NCBI GenBank assembly: GCA_028386065.3
Contig: JAKUCV010002421.1
Span: forward strand, 42,458 to 106,457
Direction of reading: 5' to 3'
DNA from: Turnera subulata
Lineage: Eukaryota; Streptophyta; Magnoliopsida; Malpighiales; Passifloraceae
Length of the DNA: 64,000 nucleotides
In this document: one piece after another, positions 35,535 through 46,226 of the stretch
Layout: every line of letters begins with the position of its first letter
Position numbering within the stretch: the first letter of the stretch is position 1
Translations under genes and position numbers: made by a program
Notes under the pieces: generated by a model
What the model saw: the letters and a program-made list of their open reading frames with translations, nothing else
Database searches by the model: none
What the model was told of the DNA's origin: nothing

Positions 35535-35634
35535 GACTGGGCGCACTTTTTGGCGCGACTGGGCGTACTTTTTGGCGCAACTGGGCGCACTTTTTGGCGC
35601 GACTGGGCGCACTTTTTTGTGCGATTGGGCTGCA
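35535..35634 (+). repeat. 22-bp tandem repeats in the leader of the gag-only element
   Basis: Units of GACTGGGCGCACTTTTTGGC plus GC start at 35535, 35557, 35579 and 35601, with a partial fifth at 35623. A looser GGTTCGCGGGTGCG pattern precedes them from 35395. They lie between the primer-binding site and the gag start, and frames through them are not genes. Confidence 0.85.
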
Positions 35635-35924
35635 GCAAGGCTAAGTTGGTACGAATCTTTTTTATTTTCTTTCGCAAACAAGAGTTGAATCCAGTGGTAT
35701 TATTTGTTAACTTTTGGCCTAGTCGACTTTTGTTGGTGCTTGGACAAAGTGCAATCTTGTTGTTTGTTTTCTTGGCTGGCCGATTTGTGCACCTTGTTGG
35801 AAGGGTGTCGATTGGCTTGGGGTTGTAGACGGCAGGGATTGTGAAACTTTGGAACAGACCTTGGTGACTAGCGCGGGCGGAGAAGGGGCTGAATTGGGGT
35901 AGTTCTTGTGTGGGAAAGTGATAC

Positions 35925-37826
35925 TTGGGTACACTTTGCGTGGAAAGGATGGTTGAGCCAACGGATGAGTTGGTTGGATCTTCTCTTACCAAAGACGGGA
36001 CAGAGAAGGATGTTGTACAAGCGACTGACGAGGAGCGTGGACGTCCAACAGAGCGGGACGCATCCAAACCCAAGAAGAAACATCGGTCACAATCGGTGAA
36101 TCCTTGGACTTCCTTGGATAAACGGACGAGAGATCTCGAGGATCAGTTTGGGGTCTTTCAAACCGAGAAGGACAACTTGCTGGAAGACTTGGAGAGTACA
36201 AAGAACTGGATGCAAGGGGCACTACAAGAGTTGGCCGACAAGCTGCAACAAGCATTCAGGCAGGACTTGAAGACTACTGTTGGTGACTTGCTGGTTCGTT
36301 TGTCTAGAGTCGAAGCAGGTTTGTCGGATCAGAAAGCGCTCAAGGAGGACGTGGTACTTTGCAAGGCAACACTTGCAAGCTTGGCGTCAGGAGGTGTACA
36401 GGGTTCGGCAAAGCCTAGAGCTAAAGTAGAGATTCCGAAGCCACAGGCATATGATGGTTCGCGGTCTGCTAAGAAGCTTGATGGGTTTTTGTTCGATATG
36501 GAGACATATCTTGCTCGGTTGGGTGTCACCGAGGAACCAGAAAAGGTGCAAACGGCGGCGATGTATCTTTCTGAGGCTGCGCACTTATGGTGGCGACGCA
36601 GGGTGTCTAATCCTGGAGTGGAGGGTGCATTACCTTCATGGGATGGGTTCAAGGCCGAACTCAAGACACAATTCTATCCACAACATGCTGAGAGGGAGGC
36701 ACGGGACAAGTTGCGAACACTCAGGCAAGGGGATAGTATTCGGAAGCATGTTCAGGATTTCCAGGAGTTGCTATTGGAGATCCACATGCCGGAGACAGAG
36801 GCATTCTATGCTTTCATGGGTAGTCTGAAACGATGGACACGGGATGAGTTGGATCGACGAGGGGTGAAGACATTGTCGGAAGCCATTGCCAGTGCTGATT
36901 CTTTGATGGAGTTCACTGGGACGCCGGGGCGAAGGCAATCGCCAACACGGGACGTCGTTGGCAAAGGTGGTGGGGAAAATGTCAAGCAGGAGGGAAGTAG
37001 CGTTAAGTGCTTTCTCTGCAAGGGGCCTCATCGAAAGATCGACTGTCCAAAGAAGAACAGACTATCGGCAGTGAAGCGAGTAGATGTGGACTCTGGGGAT
37101 GATCAAGAAGCTGATGTCAAGATGGCTACTTTGAGGAAGCTGAGTGCTATAGATTCGTCTAAGCATGTGCAAGATAAGGGAAGAATGTTTATCAAGTTGT
37201 CGATTTATGGGGAAGAGCTGGATGCCTTAGTTGATACCGGGGCGACTCAAAATTTCATGGAGGTAGATGTGGCCAAGAGATTGGGGGTTCGGTTCAGAAA
37301 GGTGGAAGACACTATCTTGAAGCCGGCAAACGCGAGGGAACAACCTATTATTGGAATTGCACATGATGTCAAGGTTGACATAGGCGAGTGGCATGGCAAG
37401 GTTGACTTCACTGTGGTGCCTATGGATGACTATTCAGTGGTTCTTGGGATGGATTTTCTTTCGAAGAAACAAGCTGAAGTCTTTACTAAGGAAGGAAGGA
37501 TAGTACTTCACGGGAACAAGCAAGACTTTACTTTGTACCCGATGCGTGAGGGTGCTTTGAAAGAGAAGCAGGCTCTTACAGCGATAAGGGTGGTGCCAGA
37601 AATGAGTTCGAGGGTCAGGTCTACACAAGTTCGGAGGGCTCCACTTATGCAGATTTTGGCGGACAGACTTGTTCGATGGCATGGTACGGATGCACCGGTG
37701 GTCGAGTATCTTGTGCAATGGCGAGGGAGTCAGAAAGCAAGATGGACAGGCGAGCACAGGTTACGAAAGTTCGGGCGAAGGATTGCTGCCTATCGTCGAA
37801 CGGCAACGAGGACGTTGCCAGAATAG
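35925..37826 (+). CDS. Gag-protease polyprotein with C-terminal chromodomain-like segment
   Basis: 633 codons, uninterrupted; the ATG at 35949 is an alternative start. A basic N-terminus is followed by a coiled-coil-like stretch (about residues 65-110). The retrotransposon Gag core comes next, around 180-300, with FLFDMETYLARLG, AAHLWWRRR and ELKTQFYP. A short zinc knuckle CFLCKGPHRKIDC shows CX2CX3HX4C spacing, one residue less than the classic form. The aspartic protease has DALVDTGATQNFM and VVLGMDFL. Directly after it, where reverse transcriptase should start, comes ILADRLVRWHGTDAPVVEYL followed by VQWRG, a chromodomain-like segment normally found at the very end of chromovirus integrase. 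The frame therefore joins the two ends of a chromovirus Pol and leaves out the enzymes. The preserved frame suggests selection or recent origin. Confidence 0.85.
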   Translation: MGTLCVERMVEPTDELVGSSLTKDGTEKDVVQATDEERGRPTERDASKPKKKHRSQSVNPWTSLDKRTRDLEDQFGVFQTEKDNLLEDLESTKNWMQGALQELADKLQQAFRQDLKTTVGDLLVRLSRVEAGLSDQKALKEDVVLCKATLASLASGGVQGSAKPRAKVEIPKPQAYDGSRSAKKLDGFLFDMETYLARLGVTEEPEKVQTAAMYLSEAAHLWWRRRVSNPGVEGALPSWDGFKAELKTQFYPQHAEREARDKLRTLRQGDSIRKHVQDFQELLLEIHMPETEAFYAFMGSLKRWTRDELDRRGVKTLSEAIASADSLMEFTGTPGRRQSPTRDVVGKGGGENVKQEGSSVKCFLCKGPHRKIDCPKKNRLSAVKRVDVDSGDDQEADVKMATLRKLSAIDSSKHVQDKGRMFIKLSIYGEELDALVDTGATQNFMEVDVAKRLGVRFRKVEDTILKPANAREQPIIGIAHDVKVDIGEWHGKVDFTVVPMDDYSVVLGMDFLSKKQAEVFTKEGRIVLHGNKQDFTLYPMREGALKEKQALTAIRVVPEMSSRVRSTQVRRAPLMQILADRLVRWHGTDAPVVEYLVQWRGSQKARWTGEHRLRKFGRRIAAYRRTATRTLPE

Positions 37827-37837
37827 GTGGGGGAGAA

Positions 37838-38251
37838 TGTCACAACCCGGGAATCCAAGGCGCACAGGGTTTCCTTGGGCTTGCTGGTGCGCATGTGGGC
37901 TGACTATTCTTGTTGGGATTTGGGCTGGCCACTTTGAGTCTTAACAGGAATAGATTTGTGATAGAAAACCTAGTTGCGATAGGAGTTCTGTTACTAGTTG
38001 GAAAAGGGCTGAAACCTTGCGGCACCTATATAAATAGGACGCGTGAGGGGGAGTTGTTGGGCATGTATTGTTGTTGATGGTTTATTAATAATAATACTGA
38101 GTCTTCTCCCAATTACTTCTCTTGCTTTATTATTCTCTTGGTTCTCTCTTTTGTGTGTTTGCGTGGGTAGGCTTACAAGTTAAGGGACGATCTTGCTTGT
38201 GCCGCACGGTGAGAGTGTGCATCCGCTGCGCCACACTCTTGGTCCGTGACA
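37838..38251 (+). repeat. 3' LTR of the gag-only element
   Basis: 414 bp with the TATATAAATAGG box at about 38027-38038. It is followed directly by TAGTTACCC, the continuation of the hairpin array interrupted at 34949. Confidence 0.93.
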
Positions 38252-39080
38252 TAGTTACCCGAGTTCTTAACTTGGTTGCATGAAGGACATAGCTGCCCAT
38301 GTTTTTGAATTTGATTACATGGAGGACATAGCTGCCAAAGTCTTTTTAAGTTGAATGCATCGTGGGCATAGCTGCCCGAGTGTTTATTTGATTGCGCAAG
38401 GGGAATAGCTGCCCGAGTGTTTATTTGATTGCATTAAGGGCATAGCTGTTTGAATTCTTGAAATTGATTCCCTCTTAAAGGCATAGCTGCCCAAAATTTT
38501 GAATTCGATTGAATGACGGGTATAGCTACCCGAGTTCTTTGAATTTGATTGCATAAAAGGCATAGCTGCCTCAGTTTTCACTTTGATCGCATGAAGGGCA
38601 TAGCTCCCCAGATTTTTGAATTTGAAGGGTATAACTACCCGGTTCTTTTGAATTTAATCGAAGGGCATAGCTGCCTGAGCTCTTAACTTGGTTTGAGTTT
38701 GAATTCATAAAGGGCATAGCTGCCCGCAATTTTTTCTTTGATCACTAAGGGCATAACTGCTCGAAATCTCGAAGTTGATTGCATCATGGGCATAGCTGCA
38801 CGAATTCTCCAAAGATGATTTCAAACCAAGGGTACAGCTACCCAAATTTTTAAGGTTGGTTTCAAATTGGGGGCATAGCTGCCCAAGTTTTTGGAATTGG
38901 TCATTTCAAAGGCATAGCTCCCCATATGTTTCGAGTTGATGCACATAAGGGGCATAGTTGCCCGATTTTTCCTCAATCGATTACGCATTAGGGGCATAGT
39001 TGCCCCGTCATTCTGATTGATTTGGACTATGCTTGGTGGGGTAACTGCCTCGGATTTCCAATCAAAGAGCATAGCTGCTC
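38252..39080 (+). repeat. GGGCATAGCTGCCC hairpin array, right part
   Basis: About 22 further units. Stem variants in which both partners changed are GGGTA-TAGC-TACCC (38518-38531), AGGCA-TAGC-TGCCT (38558-38571), GGGTA-TAAC-TACCC (38627-38640), GGGTA-CAGC-TACCC (38830-38843) and GAGCA-TAGC-TGCTC (39067-39080). The array ends about 100 bp before the 3' LTR of the Tat element. Confidence 0.9.
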
Positions 39081-39184
39081 AAAATTCATGGCACACACCA
39101 CTTGCATCTATCATTCAGATTTGGTTGTTCCTTTCTTACGTTGTTTCGTCCTAAGCCTCTACGGACTCATCAACGAGGGGCATC

Positions 39185-40788
39185 TGTGAACACCCAAATT
39201 TGACCCACGTATTTTCTACTAAAATTGAATTTCGAACATGTTGGAACTTAGGATTAATGAGATGATTTGGTCCTAGGTTAATGCATATTAAAAATTTAAT
39301 TTAGTAGAATTAATATATTTTGGTAATTTAAACCTATAGATATTCGAATTTTAGGATAAATGAGATGATTTAATCTTAGAATAAAATATATATTAAGGTT
39401 TATTAAACTAAAATATGTTTAATTTCATTATTGGGCTAACTAATTTAGTTTCAATCCAAGTGTGATGAGATGATTCATTTTTAGGATAGGAATAAAATGA
39501 GAGGCCAAAGTTAATGAAATAAGAACTCTCCAGCGTTTCATGAGCCCATTAGCACATTTCTTGCAAGTTAATTTTAGCTCTGATTTTCGTGGAAAATCAG
39601 AATTAAATCGTCTCTTGATTAGATTTTGTGTTTTTGGTATGATTTTGCTTAAAATGGATGTTAATGTGTAATCAATTAGTTATGGAATGATTTAGAGGAG
39701 TAATCATCAAGTAATGGAGTGATTCTGGGTTAATTAGGGGTTGATTACGCAGTAGGATCAAATCAGGGAGAAATTTGGGGGATTAGGGGGTGAAAAATGG
39801 AAAGAACGCGTGAAACCGAAAGTGTCGGGCGGCCATCTCGGGATGATCGCCACGTCCTGACGGACATGCGGGGATGACTGCCAGGTCCTCAGGGATGACC
39901 GCCAGGTCCTGGCGGACATGGTCGCCCAGAAACTGATTTTTTGCCGATTGTCATTCCTAATTCTATTCTACACGGTTTTGACCAGATTTTCAGCCAAGAT
40001 CTTCATCATTAAGAGGTCCACGCCCCTGCACTCACCCATAATACTATAAATAGGACACCACATTCACATTTCAGGGAGGACACACTTTTCTGACATACAC
40101 ACCTATAAGCCTTGAATGCTTGGAGAAACTCTACCTCTCCAAGCCTAGAAACACATTCTTTAGGCAGAAACTCTGAAGGATTTTTGTGGGAGGCATTAGC
40201 AGTGGTCCAGCAAGGAGAGGTCAAGAAGAAGATCAACCATAGAGCTTAGAAGCGGCAAGAAGGTGGGTGTAGAACTCAACCCATTGCAAGGAGCTAGAGG
40301 AGGGCTACAAGGGGTAACACTAAAGCCTCTTTTTGATTGATCTTTGTTGATTATATGCTGATACTTTTAATCATGTAAGTGGCCGATTTGTGCCATGTTT
40401 GGAACTACGTTGCTTTGACCCCGATCACTCGGGTACGTAGGTAATCCCGGTCTTACAACGGGATGCAAGCCAAATCTTCTTCCTCTTCCCTTCTCTTTAT
40501 TTTCCACATATGCACACTTGCACCAGGCACACTTGCATTTTGTAATTGCACATAGTCTCGACCCAACACGGATGGGTGCCTAACACCATCCCATCTGTGA
40601 CAAACCCCCGATCCCATAACTTTGGTTCGCCATGACCAAGTAGCCTAAAGGAGTCATATTAAGGTTTTCCCCAAGTTTTGTCCTTAATAAAACTTGGGTG
40701 GCGACTCCAATGTTGTGGGATTGACCCGAGGAAGAAGGTGAAAGAATTAGGTGAATAGGCCCAAGTGATTTTGGGTCGGATATTCACA
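39185..40788 (+). repeat. 3' LTR of the plus-strand Tat element
   Basis: 1604 bp, starts TGTGAACACCCAAATTTG, TATAAATA box at 40045-40052, ends TATTCACA. It carries an extra 'GGGATGACCGCCAGGTCC' copy near 39890 relative to the 5' LTR. A short purine tract GAGGGGCATC precedes it. Confidence 0.92.
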
Positions 40789-40957
40789 TTACCTTAGCAA
40801 GGGATTGCCTAAGCAGGACTCCTCAAAGAATCGTCTCCTCCAACTTGCTCATCATGGCCCTGAATGCGGATTGCACTTCCCTCTCTTGTTGGAGACTTCG
40901 GTCCTCATATATTGGTTGCTCATTCCCTTCCTGTACATCTATCGGGTCCATGTCCAT
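40789..40957 (-). pseudogene. Tat-type Gag N-terminus, minus strand
   Basis: The ATG on the minus strand at 40957 opens MDMDPIDVQEGNEQPIYEDR and then SLQQEREVQSAFRAMMSKLE, ending in a stop near 40812. It resembles the start of a Tat Gag. The gene continues on the left side of the inserted Tat element at 27017. Upstream lies the leader of the same element. Confidence 0.55.
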
Positions 40958-41720
40958 TACTCATGATTTCTCTTTATTGTCAATGGTGAGAAGTGGGACT
41001 CAGTATCTCGTCCGGACTAGTTCAATCAAAGAAAAGGTTAATAACTAATGGCTTCGTTTCAAAAAAGTGGTATGGTTTAGAAATTGATTTCTGACTCGAC
41101 ATGTTTTATATTTTTAGAAATTATGCTAGATTTCATGTATTATGCAAACTTATTCTTCAAATTCCCGAGGCAATTGGACATTCACCCAAATCATCCTAAA
41201 AGAAATCTTCTTTGAAGACGAATTACTCGTTGAACATTAGGCGTCTTTCTCTTTTTTGACAACCATGGAGAACTCTTCTTCTTTCCTTTTCCCACACTCC
41301 CAATGCAAAGATTCAAGCCCCAAAATAATAAAACACATCGCATATGTACAAAGCACGTCTTATATCACACGAATGTACGTACCATTTATTGATTCATCAT
41401 GCATGAGATGCTCAGGGTATGCAACTGGTTGGGGGCTAAAAGGCTGTCGCTGAGGAATAATTTGGCCTGCTCATATGTGATAATAGATATCGCATGAGGT
41501 CCGAGGCCCATTAATCTCTATCATTGCTAATTAGCGAGAAATGGGTTCACTCAAGCCACCATCACCTAAGGAAAGCATATGGTGGACTTGGATTCCCTCT
41601 CCCTTTTACAGTGGGGGCTTTACATGAATCATCATGAATGCATGACACTTATGATGACACATAAAAAGGCGTACAAAATTCAACAATTGCACGAAGTTTC
41701 TTGAACCCACTATCGCTAGC
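40958..41720 (-). other. Untranslated leader of the minus-strand Tat element
   Basis: On the minus strand it begins right after the LTR end at 41721 with GCTAGCGATAGTGGGTTC and matches 28612-29000 of the plus-strand element in several blocks. No gene is present. The primer-binding site is too decayed to recognise. Confidence 0.55.
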
Positions 41721-43365
41721 TGTGAGGACCCGACCCAAAATTAATTGGGCCTCCTCACCTATTCCTTTACACCTTATTCTTAACTAACAATCCAACAATT
41801 AAAGAAGTCGCCACCTTGATTTTTTTGAAAAAATCAATAGAAAAACAATTAAGCGTCAATCTCTTTCAGAGGCAACATCTTAAGGGACTGATCATAACGA
41901 ACCAGAAATTGTTGAATTCGGGGGTTCGTCATAGGTGGGAAGGTGTTAGGCACGCATCCGTGTTGGGACGAAACTTTGTGCAATTGAAGAATAAAATTGT
42001 ATGCCTTGTGAGTGTATGTGCATAGTGTGAAAACAAACACATAACAAAATAATAAACAAAACTAAAACATAAGAAAATTAAAACATATTTGGGCTTGAGT
42101 TTCCACCACTAGAAACCACTTACGTGCCCCAATAACCGGGTTCAAAGCCCACATAGTTCTTAACATGGGATCACAACAACACTTTCATCATCAACAACAG
42201 CATTATCAGAATCAAATCATCAACAAACAGTGGATAAAAAGGGATCTAGAATTACCTTTTGTACCCCTCCTCTAGCTCCTTGAATTGGGTTGTTTTCTCC
42301 ACCCGCTTTCTTCCCACTTCTTAGCTCAATCTTTGATTTCCTCTTGATCTACCCTTGATACCTTCTTCTTGATGCTTCCCACTAAATTCCTCTAAAGTTT
42401 CTGCCTATAAAACTATTTCTAGACTTGGAGAGGTAAAATTTCTCCAAGCACTCAAGCTTGTGGGGGGTGTGTGTAAAGAGAATTGTGTGTTTTGGATGTG
42501 AATGGGAGGCCCTATTTATAGAGTTATGGGGAGTACAGAGGTCGTGCACCTCTTAATAGTCAAGATTATGGCCAGAAATCTTGGCAAAAACCGAGTAGAA
42601 TAATATTAAGACAAAAAATCAGGGAAAAATTATCTTCCAGAGAACACATGACGTGATGGCCGCCATGTCTGGCGGTCATTCACACATGACCCCACGGGCC
42701 TGGCCGTCCACTAGAGATGACCGCCCGGTCCTACAGATTTCATACGTTCTTCCCTTTTTTAGCTCCAATTTTCCTTAATTTCGCCCTGACTTGATTTAAC
42801 TGCGTAATTAACACATAATCAGACCAGAATATCCCTTTTTTCTTGATTATTACTCCTCTTAAGCCTTCCATGTATGATTGATAACATAAACCCCACATTT
42901 TATGCAATTTTCATACCAAAAAGACATTTACCATAAAAAGATAATTTAATTCTGATTTTTTACGAAAATCAGAGCTAAGATTAGTCTGCACGAAATGTGT
43001 TTATGGGCCAGTGAACTCTGGCGGGTCCATGTTTTATTAATCTAGGCCTCTAATTCTATTCCTAACCCAAAAATAAATCTTCTCAATATAATTGGATTAA
43101 AACAAATAAAAAGTCCAAATAAATAAAACAAAATATATTTTATTAAATCAAACCTTAGCATATATTTTTAACTTAAGATTAAATCATCTCAATGATTCTA
43201 GGACGCAAACACATAACAAGGTTTAAATTTATAAAATATGCACATTCACTAAAATAAATTTTAAATATATTTCTACCAAAGACTTAATCATCTCATGAAT
43301 CTTTTGGTTTGGACATCCTACAAGCTAAATTAAAAGAATGTTTGTAGGTCAAATTTGGGTGTTCA
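41721..43365 (-). repeat. 5' LTR of the minus-strand Tat element
   Basis: Read on the minus strand it runs from TGAACACCCAAATTTGACC at 43365 to GGGTCCTCACA at 41721. It contains a TATAAATA box (complement at 42513-42520) and the GCTTGGAGAAATTTTACC version of the conserved leader. It matches the other Tat LTRs over most of its length but is more diverged. No matching 5-bp duplication is seen, because the partner LTR is missing from the window. Confidence 0.75.
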
Positions 43366-45458
43366 TAATGTGTGCTTATTTGTATGTCTGCTTGATTGGC
43401 CAACAAGTTTACATTATTTTAGATCTGAATTTATATTGATAACAAGAAGCGACTGCTGAGTTAATGATTAGGTTTTAGATCTGAACTCATAGATTGTTAA
43501 GAAGTCTAGAGAAACGACAACTGATAGTTTTCTTGGGGTTGTTTGTGCTAATGAATCCAGCTGAACACTGTGCTAGTGAATGTTAGGTAGTTATGAGACT
43601 ATGTGATTAGTTGAAGAGGCGATAGCTGACAAGTAATACTTTAGAACAGTTTGCCTACAGTGATCAGTAGATATCCAATATCATAATCGGTTAACATTAC
43701 TTGCATAGGAAGTAATTGCATGAACCCCAAATTCCTAGGTTATCTTCATTATTGTTTTATCTCTCATTAATAATAGTTTGTTGTTTTATTTCTTTTATTT
43801 TTAGTGTTAGTCGACATTATTTTATTAGTTAATCACCATCAACAATTGATTTGCCAAGATAATCATAAATTGTTATTGACGTAGTACTTAAACTAATCTC
43901 TGTTGGATCGACCTTGATTAGTATAACAGACACTGTGCGTTTGCAGGTTAATCGTAATGTTTAGTGTGGGTTAAAACGCTATCATGTTTTCAACCTAGCG
44001 TTCTTTTCTCTTTTTTTTTTCCTTTTGTCTTCTTTTCTGTTTCCTTTTTTTTTTTTTGGGAATAGCAACCGTAGACATTGAAAACACTGAGATCACTAAG
44101 CTTGGGCAAGGTGGAGACTACTCGGGCCAGGTATACTTAGACAATCATTAAAGAGGTAGACTATCAGATTCGACTGACTTCTTGTTCAGGTAAATCTACT
44201 ACTCCTACTGTTGATGCTTCGTCAAATTCGGATTCTGTTTTTGTTGCTGATTCTTTTAAACATGTCGGTATCGAGAAAATATGAGAGAAATTAATTACTC
44301 TGAAGGACGTCAGTGCTAATGCTTTTTTATCCTAATTTTCTTAAACTGCATCCTATTCCATTTTCTTTTCAGAATCCAAGAGGTTGGCGAGTGTACATGT
44401 TCTAATTTTTTGTTAGGAGGCCAATGCTATTACGCGGTGTACTGGTTTTTTGGTGGATAAAGAGAGAAAAAACCGATTTGTTTCCGGGCTCAAAAGTGTT
44501 GTTACTCATGATCTGCTTCTACTTTCAACTCTTTTTTTTGGTCAATACTTTCAACCCTTCAGTCTTTATTTTATTTTCTTTGGCATATTACCCAATTTTA
44601 TACACCAATTTGTATATTTTGGTCAATTTCATATATGAATTTGTAATTGAGTCAATTTAAGGTATTAGTTTTCACTACTAGGTCAATTTAATACATCAGT
44701 TTTCAAAATTGGGTCAATTTAGTATGGAGGTCAAAATTAAAGGTTTGACTTGCTGACGTGTAAACGTCAACCAATAATATGATAACATGTGGATAATCCT
44801 TTTTAAAAGATCCAAATCCATATTAATTGGATCCTACCCATTAGAATATGAGTTAACCCATATAAAATGTATTATTATTTTCATTTTAAATAATAACCGT
44901 TAATACTCCCCTTAACCCTCTTTTGTTCTTTTATGAAACCCTAACTTTTTTCCTCTCCCTATCCCCTCATGTGTTAAATAAATACACCAGAATTAAGCGA
45001 AATCTAAAGTATGGTCAACAAAACATCACCATGTGAGAAAGTTATCAATTTTTTTTTTGCAATAAATTTAGATTCAAAAGGTTCATATTGTTGTATAATG
45101 GTTGTCCTATTATGTGGTTAAAAAAATGCAAAAGTTAGGAAACCATGCAATTGTTATGTTCTTGTCGCTTATAAACCTATTTAATCCCCTAGTGGCAATG
45201 CTTCTATATCATTCTTCAATGTCTTATTCTCTTTTGTTAAAGCATCTTTAATAGTCATCATGGATCCAACTTCTCTCAATAAATCCTTCTTTTCTTCACC
45301 GAGACAATCAATCAAATGCTTGGTCTGCATACTCATTTATTTTCTTTCGGTTCTAATCTTAGCCAATTCCCAGTTACCTTGTGTTTGTTTGGCTTACCAG
45401 GAAGAATGCACCGTAAATAATGGTCATTTTAAAAACGAAAATCATAGAAAATAAAAGA
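43366..45458. other. Intergenic DNA, no gene seen
   Basis: AT-rich. 43900-43950 has a CACTGTGCGTTTGCAGGTT segment that looks like an old retrotransposon LTR end. 43984-44060 repeats the 'TTTTCAACCTAGC' motif and pyrimidine tract seen near 25690-26270. 44600-44720 holds three loose copies of a GGTCAATTT unit, perhaps a small inverted-repeat element. Frames of 60-80 codons show no domain. Confidence 0.45.
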
Positions 45459-46174
45459 CAAAATTTCAATTCACTAACCTTAACTTTAGCTCAATATCAT
45501 TTTGGCAATTTAATTTTTGTTGTAACAAATTAGTAATTTAACTTTTTAAAAGTAACAAATTAATAACTCCGTTATAACACCGTTAAAAACAGTTACTATA
45601 TGCGCGTGTTTAACCTTGATTTTCTTTTCTTTTTCTTTTTCATGCTTTTTCCACATCTTTTTTATTTCTTTTTATTTTTTTTAAATCCTAGCTAGGCGAT
45701 GTTGTGATGTCGCAAGTACTAATCAAATAGAAAACAACAAAGCTGCACCCCTCCCTTATATGAATACTAGCTCACTTCCCGTGGGTTCCACGGGATTATT
45801 TTTCTGCACAAATAAAAAAGATAATTAAAATAGATTGGGGAAATAAAAAGAATATATAAAAAAGAAAATAAGATGCTTAATTAAGAGTGACAAAATAATT
45901 GTAATACTATACCAACATTCGTACCTATACAAATAAAACACACAGACTGTATCTAGACTAAATAGAAACAAAATAAAAAAGGACTGAAAGAGAATGAATG
46001 AATAGAGCAACTGTATCAGACTATTGTTTCACATACACAGATAGAGAGTCTTGTATCTGTATTTAAAGAGAGATGATGGAGAAGAAATTTGTGAAGAGAT
46101 ACATAATAAAAAAAATGATAAAAGGATATTTTTGAATAACAATATTATCTTATAACAATAACAGAGTAAATCAC

Positions 46175-46226
<52 letters not shown>

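Larger units (their letters stand above)
34950..38251 (+). mobile_element. Gag-only (TR-GAG type) LTR retrotransposon with chromodomain-like tail
   Basis: Two 414-bp LTRs (34950-35363 and 37838-38251) differ at only about a dozen positions. They begin TGTCACAACCCGGGAATCC and end GGTCCGTGACA. The hairpin array on both sides supplies a target duplication ATAGT or TAGT (34945-34949 and 38251-38255). A primer-binding site (35366), an open 633-codon frame and a polypurine tract GGTGGGGGAGAA (37826-37837) are present. Reverse transcriptase, RNase H and integrase are absent, so it must have moved with enzymes from another element. It is the youngest-looking LTR element in the window. Confidence 0.9.
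27018..40788 (+). mobile_element. Tat-type Ty3/gypsy retrotransposon lacking pol
   Basis: Two LTRs (27018-28611 and 39185-40788) begin TGTGAACACCCAAATTTG and end TATTCACA. The first is followed by a primer-binding-like TGGAGACTTCGCTGGGGA, the type used in Tat/Ogre elements. The interior has a broken gag (29119-30295), long non-coding spacers and a hairpin-repeat array, but no protease, reverse transcriptase or integrase that I can find. Three other elements sit inside it (30624-31937, 33512-34419, 34950-38251). It landed in the gag of a minus-strand Tat element. Confidence 0.88.

Noticed and set aside
33211..39080. Regular short palindromes with variable spacers could suggest a CRISPR array
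   Set aside because: The repeats are only 14 bases and diverge from each other, the spacers are similar to one another, and the context is a plant retrotransposon.
41721..43365. Solo LTR interpretation
   Set aside because: The leader and Gag start of the same minus-strand element follow directly on its left, so it is a 5' LTR of a longer, interrupted copy.
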